Origin: Paraburkholderia diazotrophica
Lineage (GTDB): Bacteria > Pseudomonadota > Gammaproteobacteria > Burkholderiales > Burkholderiaceae
Direction of reading: 5' to 3'
Length of the DNA stretch: 64,000 nucleotides
NCBI RefSeq assembly: GCF_900108945.1
Contig: NZ_FNYE01000034.1
Span: forward strand, 23,443-87,442
Shown here: positions 9,419 to 17,129 of the stretch, piece after piece
Numbering within the stretch: the first letter of the stretch is position 1
Layout of the letters: each line of letters starts with the position of its first letter
Made by a program: the position numbers and the translations under genes
Notes under the pieces: model-generated
Seen by the model: the letters and a program-made list of their open reading frames with translations, nothing else
Told to the model about the DNA's origin: nothing
Databases searched by the model: none

Positions 9419-9482
9419 GTGTCCTCCGACGTAGTGAGGCGGCGTGCGTATTAGTGCAGGTGGGGCGTGGCTGGATGCGGTC

Positions 9483-9962
9483 TCAGGCGCTCGACGAGTC
9501 CCGCGTGAATTCGATTGCACCTTGCGGCAGCAGATAGAGCACGAGCGCCTGTCCGTGCGCAACGGTCGGCCGATGTGCGCTGCCGGGTCCATAGACGCAC
9601 CAGCCGGCGGGGTGGCCGTCGAATGTTGCGCTGTCGGTGAGCGGCATGATCAGATCGATTTCGCCATTCGGATGCATGTGATGTGGACCGGCAATGTCCT
9701 GCATGTCGACGACGTCAACGGAAAAACCGTGCGTGTCGGGTGTCGGCTTGATGACGCGGCCGTAGCGGATGCCGCCGTGCTCGCGGTTGCACAGCCAGCC
9801 TTCGGCGACACCTGTGCGGCATGCGTCGGCAAGCTCGCGGTACGTATCGCTACCGGAAGGCCATGTCGCGTTGAGCCACGTCGCCAGCGACGCATCGAGC
9901 GGACGGGCCGCGAGTTGTGCGGTAACGCGCGCAATCAGATGCTGAAATTCCCGAGGGGACAT
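9483..9962 (-). CDS. DUF4863 family protein (hydroxylaminobenzoate lyase-like) of the box cluster
   Basis: This 159-residue cytosolic protein is of the DUF4863 family, whose characterised member is the 4-hydroxylaminobenzoate lyase of nitrobenzoate degradation. The C-terminal half looks cupin-like: HHMHPNGEIDL (about 92-102) supplies clustered histidines and a glutamate, followed by PGSAHRPTV. The start is supported by AAGGAGG upstream of the ATG. It is the first gene of the minus-strand arm, followed by benzoate-CoA ligase and the hydrolase. Members are regularly found in box clusters where no nitrobenzoate is involved, so it may serve as an accessory enzyme for benzoate or an analogue. The exact reaction here is unknown. 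Confidence 0.8.
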   Translation of the reverse strand: MSPREFQHLIARVTAQLAARPLDASLATWLNATWPSGSDTYRELADACRTGVAEGWLCNREHGGIRYGRVIKPTPDTHGFSVDVVDMQDIAGPHHMHPNGEIDLIMPLTDSATFDGHPAGWCVYGPGSAHRPTVAHGQALVLYLLPQGAIEFTRDSSSA

Positions 9963-10020
9963 GCTTGCCTCCTTGTCGACGGGAGTTAGCGCTTTAGCTG
10001 TCGGTTGAAGTTAGTGCTTC

Positions 10021-10065
10021 AGCACTTACTCCAACCCCATGCAGAGCACTTACTCCAGTCCCATG
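10021..10065. repeat. Two 21-bp direct repeats
   Basis: AGCACTTACTCCAACCCCAT plus one G (10021-10041) and AGCACTTACTCCAGTCCCAT plus one G (10045-10065) differ at two bases and are separated by 3 bp. On the minus strand each reads as the end of a frame, ...MGLE-stop, so the second copy may be a duplicated gene terminus. A further variant of the block lies just left (GTTAGTGCTTC, about 10010-10020). Confidence 0.6.
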
Positions 10066-10259
10066 ACCATCGCCCAGAGTTCACGCCTTATCGCCTCGTT
10101 CCGGTCCTATGCATCCGCGATCGACCCAGCGTCGGCGTGTCGACCGGGCTCGCACGCTGGCACATCTTCCGGGCTCATGCCCGCTCCGATCACATGCAGG
10201 ATGTCGATCGACACGCACCTTAGTTCATGTGGCGTGCGACCGATCGTCTCCGATTTCGC
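10050..10259 (-). pseudogene. Decayed reading frame, function unknown
   Basis: Read on the minus strand, this stretch encodes about 69 codons of plausible protein composition (ending RRELWAMVMGLE) but contains an in-frame TAG at 10107-10109. Its end coincides with the 21-bp repeat. There is no good start codon or ribosome site. It may be a remnant of a gene displaced when the benzoate cluster was assembled, or chance coding in GC-rich DNA. I cannot assign a family. Confidence 0.25.
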
Positions 10260-10342
10260 CTATGCCATCTGGACGAAGGCACGCGGCGTTGTTATTGGGT
10301 CGATATGCGGCGAAAATTAACCGTTCACCTCGTGTGTGTCAA

Positions 10343-10352
10343 GCACTATAGT
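10343..10352. promoter_or_regulatory. Candidate BoxR operator upstream of boxR
   Basis: GCACTATAGT, containing the palindrome ACTATAGT (10345-10352), lies 31-40 bp before the boxR start in an AT-rich stretch. Nine of ten bases recur as GCACTATTGT (11431-11440) just upstream of boxC. A motif shared by the two promoters of a BoxR-regulated cluster is a reasonable operator candidate. Confidence 0.4.
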
Positions 10353-10382
10353 ACATATACCTATGCGATGAGGGCTCGCGAC

Positions 10383-11345
10383 ATGAATCAAACTTACTCT
10401 GTGGTGGCGGCAAGTGCAGCGCCGTCCCCGGGCGCCGACGACGAAGCGCCGAAAGCCGAACGCGAAGAGCGCGACCCGTTTCTGACGGCGATGGGCGAGC
10501 GGGTGCGCCTGCTGCGCGCGCGGCGCGGCATGACGCGCAAGACGCTGGCGGTGGAAACGGGCCTGTCCGAGCGGCATCTGGCGAATCTCGAATCGGGTCT
10601 CGGCAACGCGTCGGTGCTGGTGCTGCGGCAGATCGCGGCCACGCTGAACTGTCCGCTTGCCGAGGTGATCGGCGACGAAACCACGTCCTCCGCCGAGTGG
10701 CTGCTGATCCGCGAACTGCTGCAGGGCCGCGACCAGGCGGCATTGCAGCGCGCCCGCGTCGCGCTGTCGGAGATGTTCGCGCAGGCGCCGCGCGACCCGC
10801 ACCGGAAGGACCGCATCGCGTTGATTGGCCTGCGCGGCGCGGGCAAGTCGACGCTCGGCCGCATGCTTGCGCAGGAGCGCAAGGTGCCGTTCATCGAGAT
10901 CACGCGCGTGATCGAGCAGATGGCGGGTTGCCCGCCGTCGGAGATCCATTCGCTGTACGGCGCGAGCGCTTATCGACGTTACGAGCAGCGCGCGCTCGAA
11001 GCCGTCATCGGCGAGCACGAGCGCGCCGTGATCGCATCGCCGGGCGGGCTCGTATCCGAGCCTGGCACATTCAACATGCTGCTCGCGCACTGCTTCACCG
11101 TCTGGCTGCAGGCGAGCCCCGAGGAGCACATGCGCCGCGTCGTCGCGCAGGGCGATCTGCGGCCAATGGCGGGCAGCAAGGAGGCGATGGAGGACCTGAA
11201 GCGCATTCTCGCGGGCCGCAGCGAACTGTACGGCCGCGCCGACATGAGCTTCGACACGAGCGAGCGCACGCTGGCCGACGCCTATCTGCAACTGCGCGAC
11301 CGGCTCGCGGCACGGTTGGCGGCCGAACTGGGCGATGAAGCGTGA
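10383..11345 (+). CDS. boxR: BoxR, benzoyl-CoA-responsive regulator (HTH plus shikimate-kinase-like domain)
   Basis: This 320-residue regulator has the two-part BzdR/BoxR architecture. An XRE-type helix-turn-helix lies at about residues 36-92 (TRKTLAVETGLSERHLANLESG). A linker follows, then a shikimate-kinase-like domain from about 143 with P-loop GLRGAGKST (149-157). In studied members the kinase-like domain senses benzoyl-CoA and the HTH represses the degradation operon until benzoyl-CoA accumulates. The start at 10383 is chosen because GAGGG lies about nine bases upstream; an in-frame ATG 15 bp earlier lacks a site. It is divergent from the ligase arm and followed after 133 bp by boxC. Confidence 0.92.
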   Translation: MNQTYSVVAASAAPSPGADDEAPKAEREERDPFLTAMGERVRLLRARRGMTRKTLAVETGLSERHLANLESGLGNASVLVLRQIAATLNCPLAEVIGDETTSSAEWLLIRELLQGRDQAALQRARVALSEMFAQAPRDPHRKDRIALIGLRGAGKSTLGRMLAQERKVPFIEITRVIEQMAGCPPSEIHSLYGASAYRRYEQRALEAVIGEHERAVIASPGGLVSEPGTFNMLLAHCFTVWLQASPEEHMRRVVAQGDLRPMAGSKEAMEDLKRILAGRSELYGRADMSFDTSERTLADAYLQLRDRLAARLAAELGDEA

Positions 11346-11402
11346 TGCACTCGGGCGTCATCAGGCAGCGCTCGCGCGCCAGGGATAACCCGATAACATG
11401 AA

Positions 11403-11440
11403 GTAAAGTGCTTTACATGCCTGAGACGGTGCACTATTGT
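11403..11440 (+). promoter_or_regulatory. Candidate box operon promoter/operator region
   Basis: GTAAAG-TG-CTTTAC (11403-11416) is a perfect 6-bp inverted repeat, and GCACTATTGT (11431-11440) repeats the motif found upstream of boxR. Both lie 39-76 bp before the boxC start, where an operator overlapping the promoter would be expected. Confidence 0.45.
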
Positions 11441-11478
11441 TCGTTAAAACAATCTGTACCCGTCTCAGGAGCCGCCCC

Positions 11479-13161
11479 ATGTCCTCAGCCATGTCTTCAG
11501 CAGACGCCGCTATCACGCGAGTCGACTACCGCACCGATCCCGCGCAGTACAAGCACTGGAAGCTCTCGTTCAACGGTCCGGTGGCGACGCTCGGCATCGA
11601 CATCGCCGAAGACGGCGGCATCCGCGACGGCTACAAGCTGAAGCTCAATTCATACGACCTGGGCGTCGATATCGAACTGCACGATGCACTTCAGCGCATC
11701 CGCTTCGAGCATCCCGAAGTGCGCACGGTCGTCCTCACGAGCATGAAGGACCGCGTGTTCTGCTCGGGCGCGAACATCTTCATGCTCGGCCTTTCGTCGC
11801 ATGCATGGAAGGTCAACTTCTGCAAGTTCACGAACGAAACGCGCAATGGCATCGAAGACTCGTCGCGTCATTCCGGCCTGAAGTTTCTTGCAGCCGTCAA
11901 CGGTGCATGTGCAGGCGGCGGATATGAACTGGCACTCGCGTGCGATGAAATCTATCTGATCGACGACCGCTCGTCGTCAGTCGCGCTGCCGGAAGTGCCG
12001 CTGCTCGGCGTGCTGCCGGGTACGGGGGGCCTGACGCGCGTCACCGACAAGCGCAAGGTTCGGCACGACCGCGCCGATATTTTCTGCACGCTGGTCGAAG
12101 GCATTCGGGGCGCGCGGGCCAAAGAGTGGCGGCTCGTCGACGAAATCGTGAAGCCGAACCAGTTCGAGCAGGCGATCGCGGCGCGTGCACTGGAACTCGC
12201 GCAACAAAGCGACCGTCCCGCGGACGCGAAGGGCGTGACGCTCACGCGCATCGAGCGCACGGAACGTGAGAGCGGCCTCACGTACGCGACGCTCGATGTC
12301 ACGATCGACCGTGCGAAACGCACGGCCACTTTCACCGCGAAAGCGCCCACGACCGATCAGCCCACCGATATCGAAGCGATCATCGCGAAGGGCGTGAACT
12401 GGTGGCCACTGCAGTTCGCGCGCGAGCTCGACGATGCGATCCTGTCGATGCGCACGAACGAGCTGGAGATCGGCACGTGGATACTGAAAACGGAGGGCGA
12501 CGCGCGCGCGGTGCTTGCCGTCGATGCGACGCTGCTTGAGCACAGGGACCATTGGTTCGTGCGCGAAACGATTGGCCTCTTGCGCCGCACGCTCGCGCGC
12601 ATCGACGTGTCGTCGCGTTCGCTGTTCGCGCTGATCGAGCCGGGTTCGTGCTTTGCGGGCACGTTCGCGGAATTCGCATTCGCCGCAGATCGCACGTATA
12701 TGGCCGCGCTGCCCGCCAATGAGGACGAAGAGCCTGCAATCACGCTGTCGGAGGTCAACTTCGGCCTGTATCCGATGGTCACGCATCAGTCGCGCCTCGC
12801 GCGGCGCTTCTATGAAGAAGCCGGGCCGCTCGACGCCGCGCGCGCGAAGATCGGCCAGCCCGTGAAAGCGGTGGAAGCCGAGCGTTTGGGTCTCGTGACG
12901 GCCTCGCCGGACGATATCGACTGGGCCGACGAAATCCGCATTGCGCTCGAAGAACGCGCGGCGATGTCGCCCGATGCGCTGACGGGCATGGAAGCGAATC
13001 TGCGCTTCAATGGGCCCGAGACGATGGAGTCGCGCATCTTCGGCCGGCTGACGGCATGGCAGAACTGGATTTTCAACCGGCCGAACGCGGTGGGCGAGAA
13101 GGGCGCGCTCAAGGTGTACGGCAAGGGCAGCAAGGCGCAATTCGACGTGTCGCGCGTTTGA
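11479..13161 (+). CDS. boxC: BoxC, 2,3-epoxybenzoyl-CoA dihydrolase
   Basis: This 560-residue crotonase-superfamily enzyme opens the ring of 2,3-epoxybenzoyl-CoA with two waters, giving 3,4-dehydroadipyl-CoA semialdehyde and formate. The N-terminal half carries the crotonase core: the oxyanion-hole segment FCSGANIFML (about 93-102) and the CoA-binding NGACAGGGYELALACDEI (about 141-158). The C-terminal half is a second, degenerate crotonase-like repeat with its own FAEFAFAADR segment. The length of about 555-560 residues is typical for BoxC and about twice that of simple enoyl-CoA hydratases. AGGAG precedes the ATG at 11479 by seven bases. It is the first gene of boxC-boxB-boxA. Confidence 0.95.
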   Translation: MSSAMSSADAAITRVDYRTDPAQYKHWKLSFNGPVATLGIDIAEDGGIRDGYKLKLNSYDLGVDIELHDALQRIRFEHPEVRTVVLTSMKDRVFCSGANIFMLGLSSHAWKVNFCKFTNETRNGIEDSSRHSGLKFLAAVNGACAGGGYELALACDEIYLIDDRSSSVALPEVPLLGVLPGTGGLTRVTDKRKVRHDRADIFCTLVEGIRGARAKEWRLVDEIVKPNQFEQAIAARALELAQQSDRPADAKGVTLTRIERTERESGLTYATLDVTIDRAKRTATFTAKAPTTDQPTDIEAIIAKGVNWWPLQFARELDDAILSMRTNELEIGTWILKTEGDARAVLAVDATLLEHRDHWFVRETIGLLRRTLARIDVSSRSLFALIEPGSCFAGTFAEFAFAADRTYMAALPANEDEEPAITLSEVNFGLYPMVTHQSRLARRFYEEAGPLDAARAKIGQPVKAVEAERLGLVTASPDDIDWADEIRIALEERAAMSPDALTGMEANLRFNGPETMESRIFGRLTAWQNWIFNRPNAVGEKGALKVYGKGSKAQFDVSRV

Positions 13162-13251
13162 GCGCTTTAGCCGCCACGTCATCGCACGCACATCGACACA
13201 ACGACACGAAGCCTCTCGCCGGACAACACGCACTGCGCTCAAGGAACCGAC

Positions 13252-14679
13252 ATGTCCACGATCAACTACAGCGACAAGATTCCCAACAACGTCAACCTGG
13301 CCGACGACCGCGCGCTGCAACGCGCGCTCGAACAATGGCAGCCTAACTTCCTGTCATGGTGGGGCGACATGGGACCGGACGGCTCGCACAACTTCGACGT
13401 CTATCTGCGTACCGCGATCAGCGTCGACCCGGGCGGCTGGGCGCACTTCGATTACGTGAAGATGCCCGACTATCGCTGGGGCGTTTTTCTGTCGCCCGGC
13501 GAGCAGGACCGCAAGATCCATTTCGGCGAGCACAAGGGTGAAGCCGCGTGGCAGGACGTCCCCGGCGAGCATCGTGCGAACCTGCGCCGCATCATCGTCA
13601 CGCAAGGCGATACGGAGCCGGCGTCCGTCGAACAGCAGCGTCATCTCGGCCTGACGGCGCCGTCGCTGTACGATCTGCGCAACCTGTTCCAGGTGAACGT
13701 CGAAGAAGGACGTCACCTATGGGCGATGGTGTATCTGCTGCATCGCTATTTCGGCCGCGATGGCCGCGAGGAAGCGGAAGCGCTGCTCGGCCGACGCTCG
13801 GGCGACGAAGACAATCCGCGCATCCTCGGCGCGTTCAACGAGAAAACGCCGGACTGGCTCGCGTTCTACATGTTCACGTATTTCACGGACCGCGACGGCA
13901 AGTTCCAGTTGAGCGCGCTCGCCGAATCGGGCTTCGATCCGCTCGCGCGCACGACGAAGTTCATGCTGACGGAAGAAGCGCATCACATGTTCGTCGGCGA
14001 GTCGGGCGTGTCTCGCGTCGTGCAGCGCACCGCTCAGGTGATGAACGAACTGAAGACGGATGACGTCAACAAGCTTCGCGCAGCGGGCGTGATCGATCTG
14101 CCGACCATCCAGCGCTATCTGAACTTCCACTACTCGGTGACGATCGATCTGTTCGGCGCGGATCAATCGTCGAATGCGGCGACCTTCTATAGCTCGGGCC
14201 TCAAGGGCCGCTATGAAGAAACGAAGCGCGACGACGATCATCAACTGGGCGGCCTGAACTACAAGCTGCTCGACGTCGAAGACGGCAAGCTCATCGAGCG
14301 CGAAGTGCCGATGCTCAACGCGATGAACGAAGTGCTGCGCGACGACTACATCAAGGATTCGATGGCGGGTGTCGCGCGCTGGAACAAGGTGCTTGAGAAG
14401 GCCGGCATCGACTTTCGTCTGAGCGTGCCGCACAAGGCGTTCAACCGGCAGATCGGCACGTTCGCGGGCACGCATGTCTCGCCCGATGGCCATGTGATCG
14501 GCGACGCCGAATGGGCCGCGAACGAATCGAAATGGCTGCCGACTGCGGAAGACCGCGCGTTCGTCGCATCGCTGATGGGGCGCGTCGTCGAGCCCGGCAA
14601 ATTCGCGAACTGGATCGCGCCGCCCGCGATGGGCATCAACCGCCAGCCCGTCGATTTCGAATACGTGCGCTTCAACTGA
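13252..14679 (+). CDS. boxB: BoxB, benzoyl-CoA 2,3-epoxidase oxygenase subunit
   Basis: This 475-residue di-iron oxygenase component inserts one oxygen atom of O2 into benzoyl-CoA to form the 2,3-epoxide. A ferritin-like helical core with carboxylate/histidine ligands is suggested by the ExxH-type segment TEEAHHMFVGE (about 241-251) and a preceding EEGRHLWAMVYLLHRYFG stretch (about 149-166). It needs electrons from BoxA, encoded 50 bp downstream. The N-terminus (STINYSDKIPNNVNL) is characteristic of BoxB. It sits between boxC and boxA in the usual order. There is no sign of truncation. Confidence 0.95.
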   Translation: MSTINYSDKIPNNVNLADDRALQRALEQWQPNFLSWWGDMGPDGSHNFDVYLRTAISVDPGGWAHFDYVKMPDYRWGVFLSPGEQDRKIHFGEHKGEAAWQDVPGEHRANLRRIIVTQGDTEPASVEQQRHLGLTAPSLYDLRNLFQVNVEEGRHLWAMVYLLHRYFGRDGREEAEALLGRRSGDEDNPRILGAFNEKTPDWLAFYMFTYFTDRDGKFQLSALAESGFDPLARTTKFMLTEEAHHMFVGESGVSRVVQRTAQVMNELKTDDVNKLRAAGVIDLPTIQRYLNFHYSVTIDLFGADQSSNAATFYSSGLKGRYEETKRDDDHQLGGLNYKLLDVEDGKLIEREVPMLNAMNEVLRDDYIKDSMAGVARWNKVLEKAGIDFRLSVPHKAFNRQIGTFAGTHVSPDGHVIGDAEWAANESKWLPTAEDRAFVASLMGRVVEPGKFANWIAPPAMGINRQPVDFEYVRFN

Positions 14680-14729
14680 GCGCGGCGCAGCGCCATGGCA
14701 AAAGGGCAAGAGGGCAGGAGACAGCAATC

Positions 14730-15977
14730 ATGAACGCGCCTGTATCGATCGAAATCCTGAAGCAGCATCTGATCGATCCGGAGATCTGCATTCGCTGCAA
14801 CACGTGCGAAGAGACCTGCCCGATCGATGCGATCACGCACGACGGCACGAACTACGTCGTGAAGCCGGACCTGTGCAACGCCTGCATGGCGTGCGTGCCG
14901 CCGTGCCCGACGGGCGCAATCGACAACTGGCGTTCGGTGCTCAAGGCCGACGCGTACAGCATCGACGAGCAGTTCACATGGGACGTGTTGCCCGAGCAGG
15001 GAACGATGGCGCCGCCGCCATCCGTCGAGTCGCAAAACGGGGCATCTGCGAGCAGCGACCATACCGATGAAGCGGAAGGCATCGAGGTCGATACGGTGCG
15101 CGGTGCGGTCGTGCCGCCGTGGTCCGCGGCGCGTCCTTATGTGAATCTCTACACGCACAGGAATCCGACGACGGGGACCGTCGTCGGCAACTATCGGCTC
15201 ACCGATGAAGCGACGCAAAGCGACATCCATCACATCGTGATCGATTTCGGTCAGATGCCGTTCCCGGTGCTCGAAGGGCAGTCGATCGGCATTCTGCCGC
15301 CCGGCGGCACGGCCGATGGACGCGCGCATCACGCGCGGCAATATTCGATCGCGAGTCCGCGCGACGGTGAACGCGCCGGCTACAACAACGTGTCGCTGAC
15401 CGTCAAGCGCGTGACGCAGGACTACGAGGGCAATGCGACGAACGGCGTGTGCTCGAACTATCTGTGCGACCTGAAGAAGGGCGATGTCGTCAATGTGATC
15501 GGCCCGTTCGGCAGCACGTTCCTGATGCCGAATCATCCGAACTCGCATCTGCTGATGATCTGCACGGGCACGGGCTCGGCGCCGATGCGCGCGATGACGG
15601 AGTATCGCCGCAGGCGCAGGCTGAAAGGCGCAACAGGCAAGCTGATGCTGTTCTTCGGCGCGCGCACGAAAGAAGAGCTGCCTTACTTCGGCCCGTTGAC
15701 TAATCTGCCGAAAGATTTCATCGACACGAACCTCGCGTTTTCACGCACGCCCGGCGAGCCGAAGCGCTATGTGCAGGACGCGATGCGCGAGCGCTCCGCC
15801 GACGTCGCGCAGATGCTCAAGGACGACAACACGTACATCTACGTGTGCGGATTGAAGGGCATGGAAGACGGCGTGCTGCAGTCGCTGCAGGATATCGCCG
15901 GGCAGCACGGTCTCGAATGGGACACGTTGTGGCAGAAGCTCAAACGCGAAGGGCGCCTGCATCTGGAAACGTATTGA
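14730..15977 (+). CDS. boxA: BoxA, NADPH-dependent reductase of benzoyl-CoA epoxidase
   Basis: This 415-residue protein has an N-terminal bacterial ferredoxin domain with two [4Fe-4S] motifs (Cys 20, 23, 26, 30 and 49, 52, 55, 59). A low-complexity linker follows (about 85-120), then a ferredoxin-NADP reductase-like C-terminal half. The FAD motif is seen in RQYSIASPRDGER and the NADPH-binding glycine motif in CTGTGSAPMRAM. It passes electrons from NADPH to BoxB. The start at 14730 follows GGAG by nine bases and coincides with the BoxA N-terminus; the open frame upstream overlaps boxB and is not coding. It is the last box gene here: no aldehyde dehydrogenase (boxD) follows. Confidence 0.95.
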   Translation: MNAPVSIEILKQHLIDPEICIRCNTCEETCPIDAITHDGTNYVVKPDLCNACMACVPPCPTGAIDNWRSVLKADAYSIDEQFTWDVLPEQGTMAPPPSVESQNGASASSDHTDEAEGIEVDTVRGAVVPPWSAARPYVNLYTHRNPTTGTVVGNYRLTDEATQSDIHHIVIDFGQMPFPVLEGQSIGILPPGGTADGRAHHARQYSIASPRDGERAGYNNVSLTVKRVTQDYEGNATNGVCSNYLCDLKKGDVVNVIGPFGSTFLMPNHPNSHLLMICTGTGSAPMRAMTEYRRRRRLKGATGKLMLFFGARTKEELPYFGPLTNLPKDFIDTNLAFSRTPGEPKRYVQDAMRERSADVAQMLKDDNTYIYVCGLKGMEDGVLQSLQDIAGQHGLEWDTLWQKLKREGRLHLETY

Positions 15978-16028
15978 GCGCGTCAAAGAGAAGCGCGTGA
16001 CTGAAGTGACTGAAGTGATTCAAAGCAC

Positions 16029-16733
16029 TCATGTCCTGGCAGACGGAGACCTGGCGCCGCACGCGCGAATCACGAGTTGCACGACCTGTTCCGTCGCCGC
16101 ATCGAAGGCCTTTTGCGACAATGCCCGTTTGCCGCCCAGCGCGCGTATCTGCGCATCGAAATCCGCGTAGTGCTGCGTCGTCGCCCAGATCATGTACATC
16201 AACGTCTGCGCATCGACGTTCGCGAGCAGTCCGCGCGCGATCCAGTCGTCGATGACTTTCACGCGCGTGTCGAGCCACGGCTTCACGCGTTGATCGAGGA
16301 TGTCCTGCATGTGTCCGGCGCCATGGATGATCTCGTTCGCCCACACCTTCGAGCCGAGCGGCCGCCGCCGCGACAGTTCCATCTTCGCGCGCACATAGCC
16401 GCCGATCGCTTCGACCGGGTCGTCGCTGCCTTCGAACGTGTTCGCCGCGCGATGCCAGTCTTCGAACAGGTCTTCGAGCACGCGCCGGTAGAGCGCGAGC
16501 TTGGTCGGGAAATAGTAGTGGACGTTGGCTTTCGGTAAGCCTGCACGCTCCGCGATCATTGCCGTACTCGCGCCTTCGAAGCCTCTTTCCGCAAAGACCG
16601 CCTCGGCGCACGCCAGAAGATGCGCTTCGTTGCTCTCGCGAATGTGAGCCTTGCGCCGCCGCAAAGGTCGCGCCGCTTCGTCGTGATCCGTCTCGCTCAC
16701 CGCTGCGTCTTCCACTGGCTTGTCGTCTTTCAT
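16029..16733 (-). CDS. TetR-family regulator of the pyrimidine degradation cluster
   Basis: This 234-residue TetR/AcrR repressor has its helix-turn-helix in MIAERAGLPKANVHYYFPTK (about residues 58-77). A helical ligand-binding domain with a conserved late segment VDAQTLMYMIWATTQHYADF follows, resembling the RutR/YcdC group that senses pyrimidines. It is transcribed away from the hydrolase-preT-preA genes, across a 396-bp gap that holds the palindrome CCTGTCC-AATC-GGACAGG. The start at 16733 gives a charged N-terminal tail before the HTH; the frame runs open far upstream without homology. Control of the adjacent cluster, with uracil, thymine or a degradation product as ligand, is inferred from position. 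Confidence 0.88.
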   Translation of the reverse strand: MKDDKPVEDAAVSETDHDEAARPLRRRKAHIRESNEAHLLACAEAVFAERGFEGASTAMIAERAGLPKANVHYYFPTKLALYRRVLEDLFEDWHRAANTFEGSDDPVEAIGGYVRAKMELSRRRPLGSKVWANEIIHGAGHMQDILDQRVKPWLDTRVKVIDDWIARGLLANVDAQTLMYMIWATTQHYADFDAQIRALGGKRALSQKAFDAATEQVVQLVIRACGARSPSART

Positions 16734-17129
16734 CGTTGACCTCGCGCGGTCCGGTGCCGCGTCGCGCTTCATTCTAGCCGCTTGTGCTCGCGACGGCATG
16801 AACATTGTCGTCAGTCCGCGGCCGCAACGAGAGTGCGTTGCTGCGTTGCGATGGGCATGCTTCTCGCTCTGTTCCTGTCCGCACGAAAGAGATTGATTTG
16901 CTGATTTTGATCGACTACAACCTGTCCAATCGGACAGGATCCGCAACGCGCCCGATGGCACCGACCGATGGGGACACGAACGCATTCGCGCGATGCATGC
17001 GACGCGTGCATCGATGCCCCAAAGCGAATCCGCTGACGAAACCGATGCACCAGTTTCACGTCGTCGCGAGGCGTCGCAAGGCCCTCGCGCCTGAACTGCA
17101 ACGCGTGTTGATCCAGAGGAGCAAGACGA
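16734..17129. other. 396-bp divergent regulatory gap of the pyrimidine cluster
   Basis: No gene is supported here. It contains a perfect palindromic operator candidate at 16921-16938 and an additional half-site CCTGTCC at 16874-16880. AT-rich stretches around 16895-16920 could serve as promoters on either strand. Confidence 0.6.
16921..16938. promoter_or_regulatory. Palindromic operator candidate for the TetR regulator
   Basis: CCTGTCC-AATC-GGACAGG is a perfect 7-bp inverted repeat with a 4-bp centre, the size of a TetR-family operator. A single half-site CCTGTCC lies 47 bp to the left (16874-16880). The site is 188 bp from the tetR start and 192 bp from the hydrolase start, which would suit joint control of both directions. 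Confidence 0.55.

Larger units (their letters stand above)
9963..10382. other. 420-bp divergent intergenic region of the benzoate cluster
   Basis: This separates the ligase arm from boxR. It holds two 21-bp direct repeats (10021-10041, 10045-10065), a decayed minus-strand reading frame (10050-10259) and, next to boxR, an AT-rich stretch with the palindrome ACTATAGT. Promoters for both arms must lie here or just inside; no single clear -35/-10 pair is visible. Confidence 0.6.
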
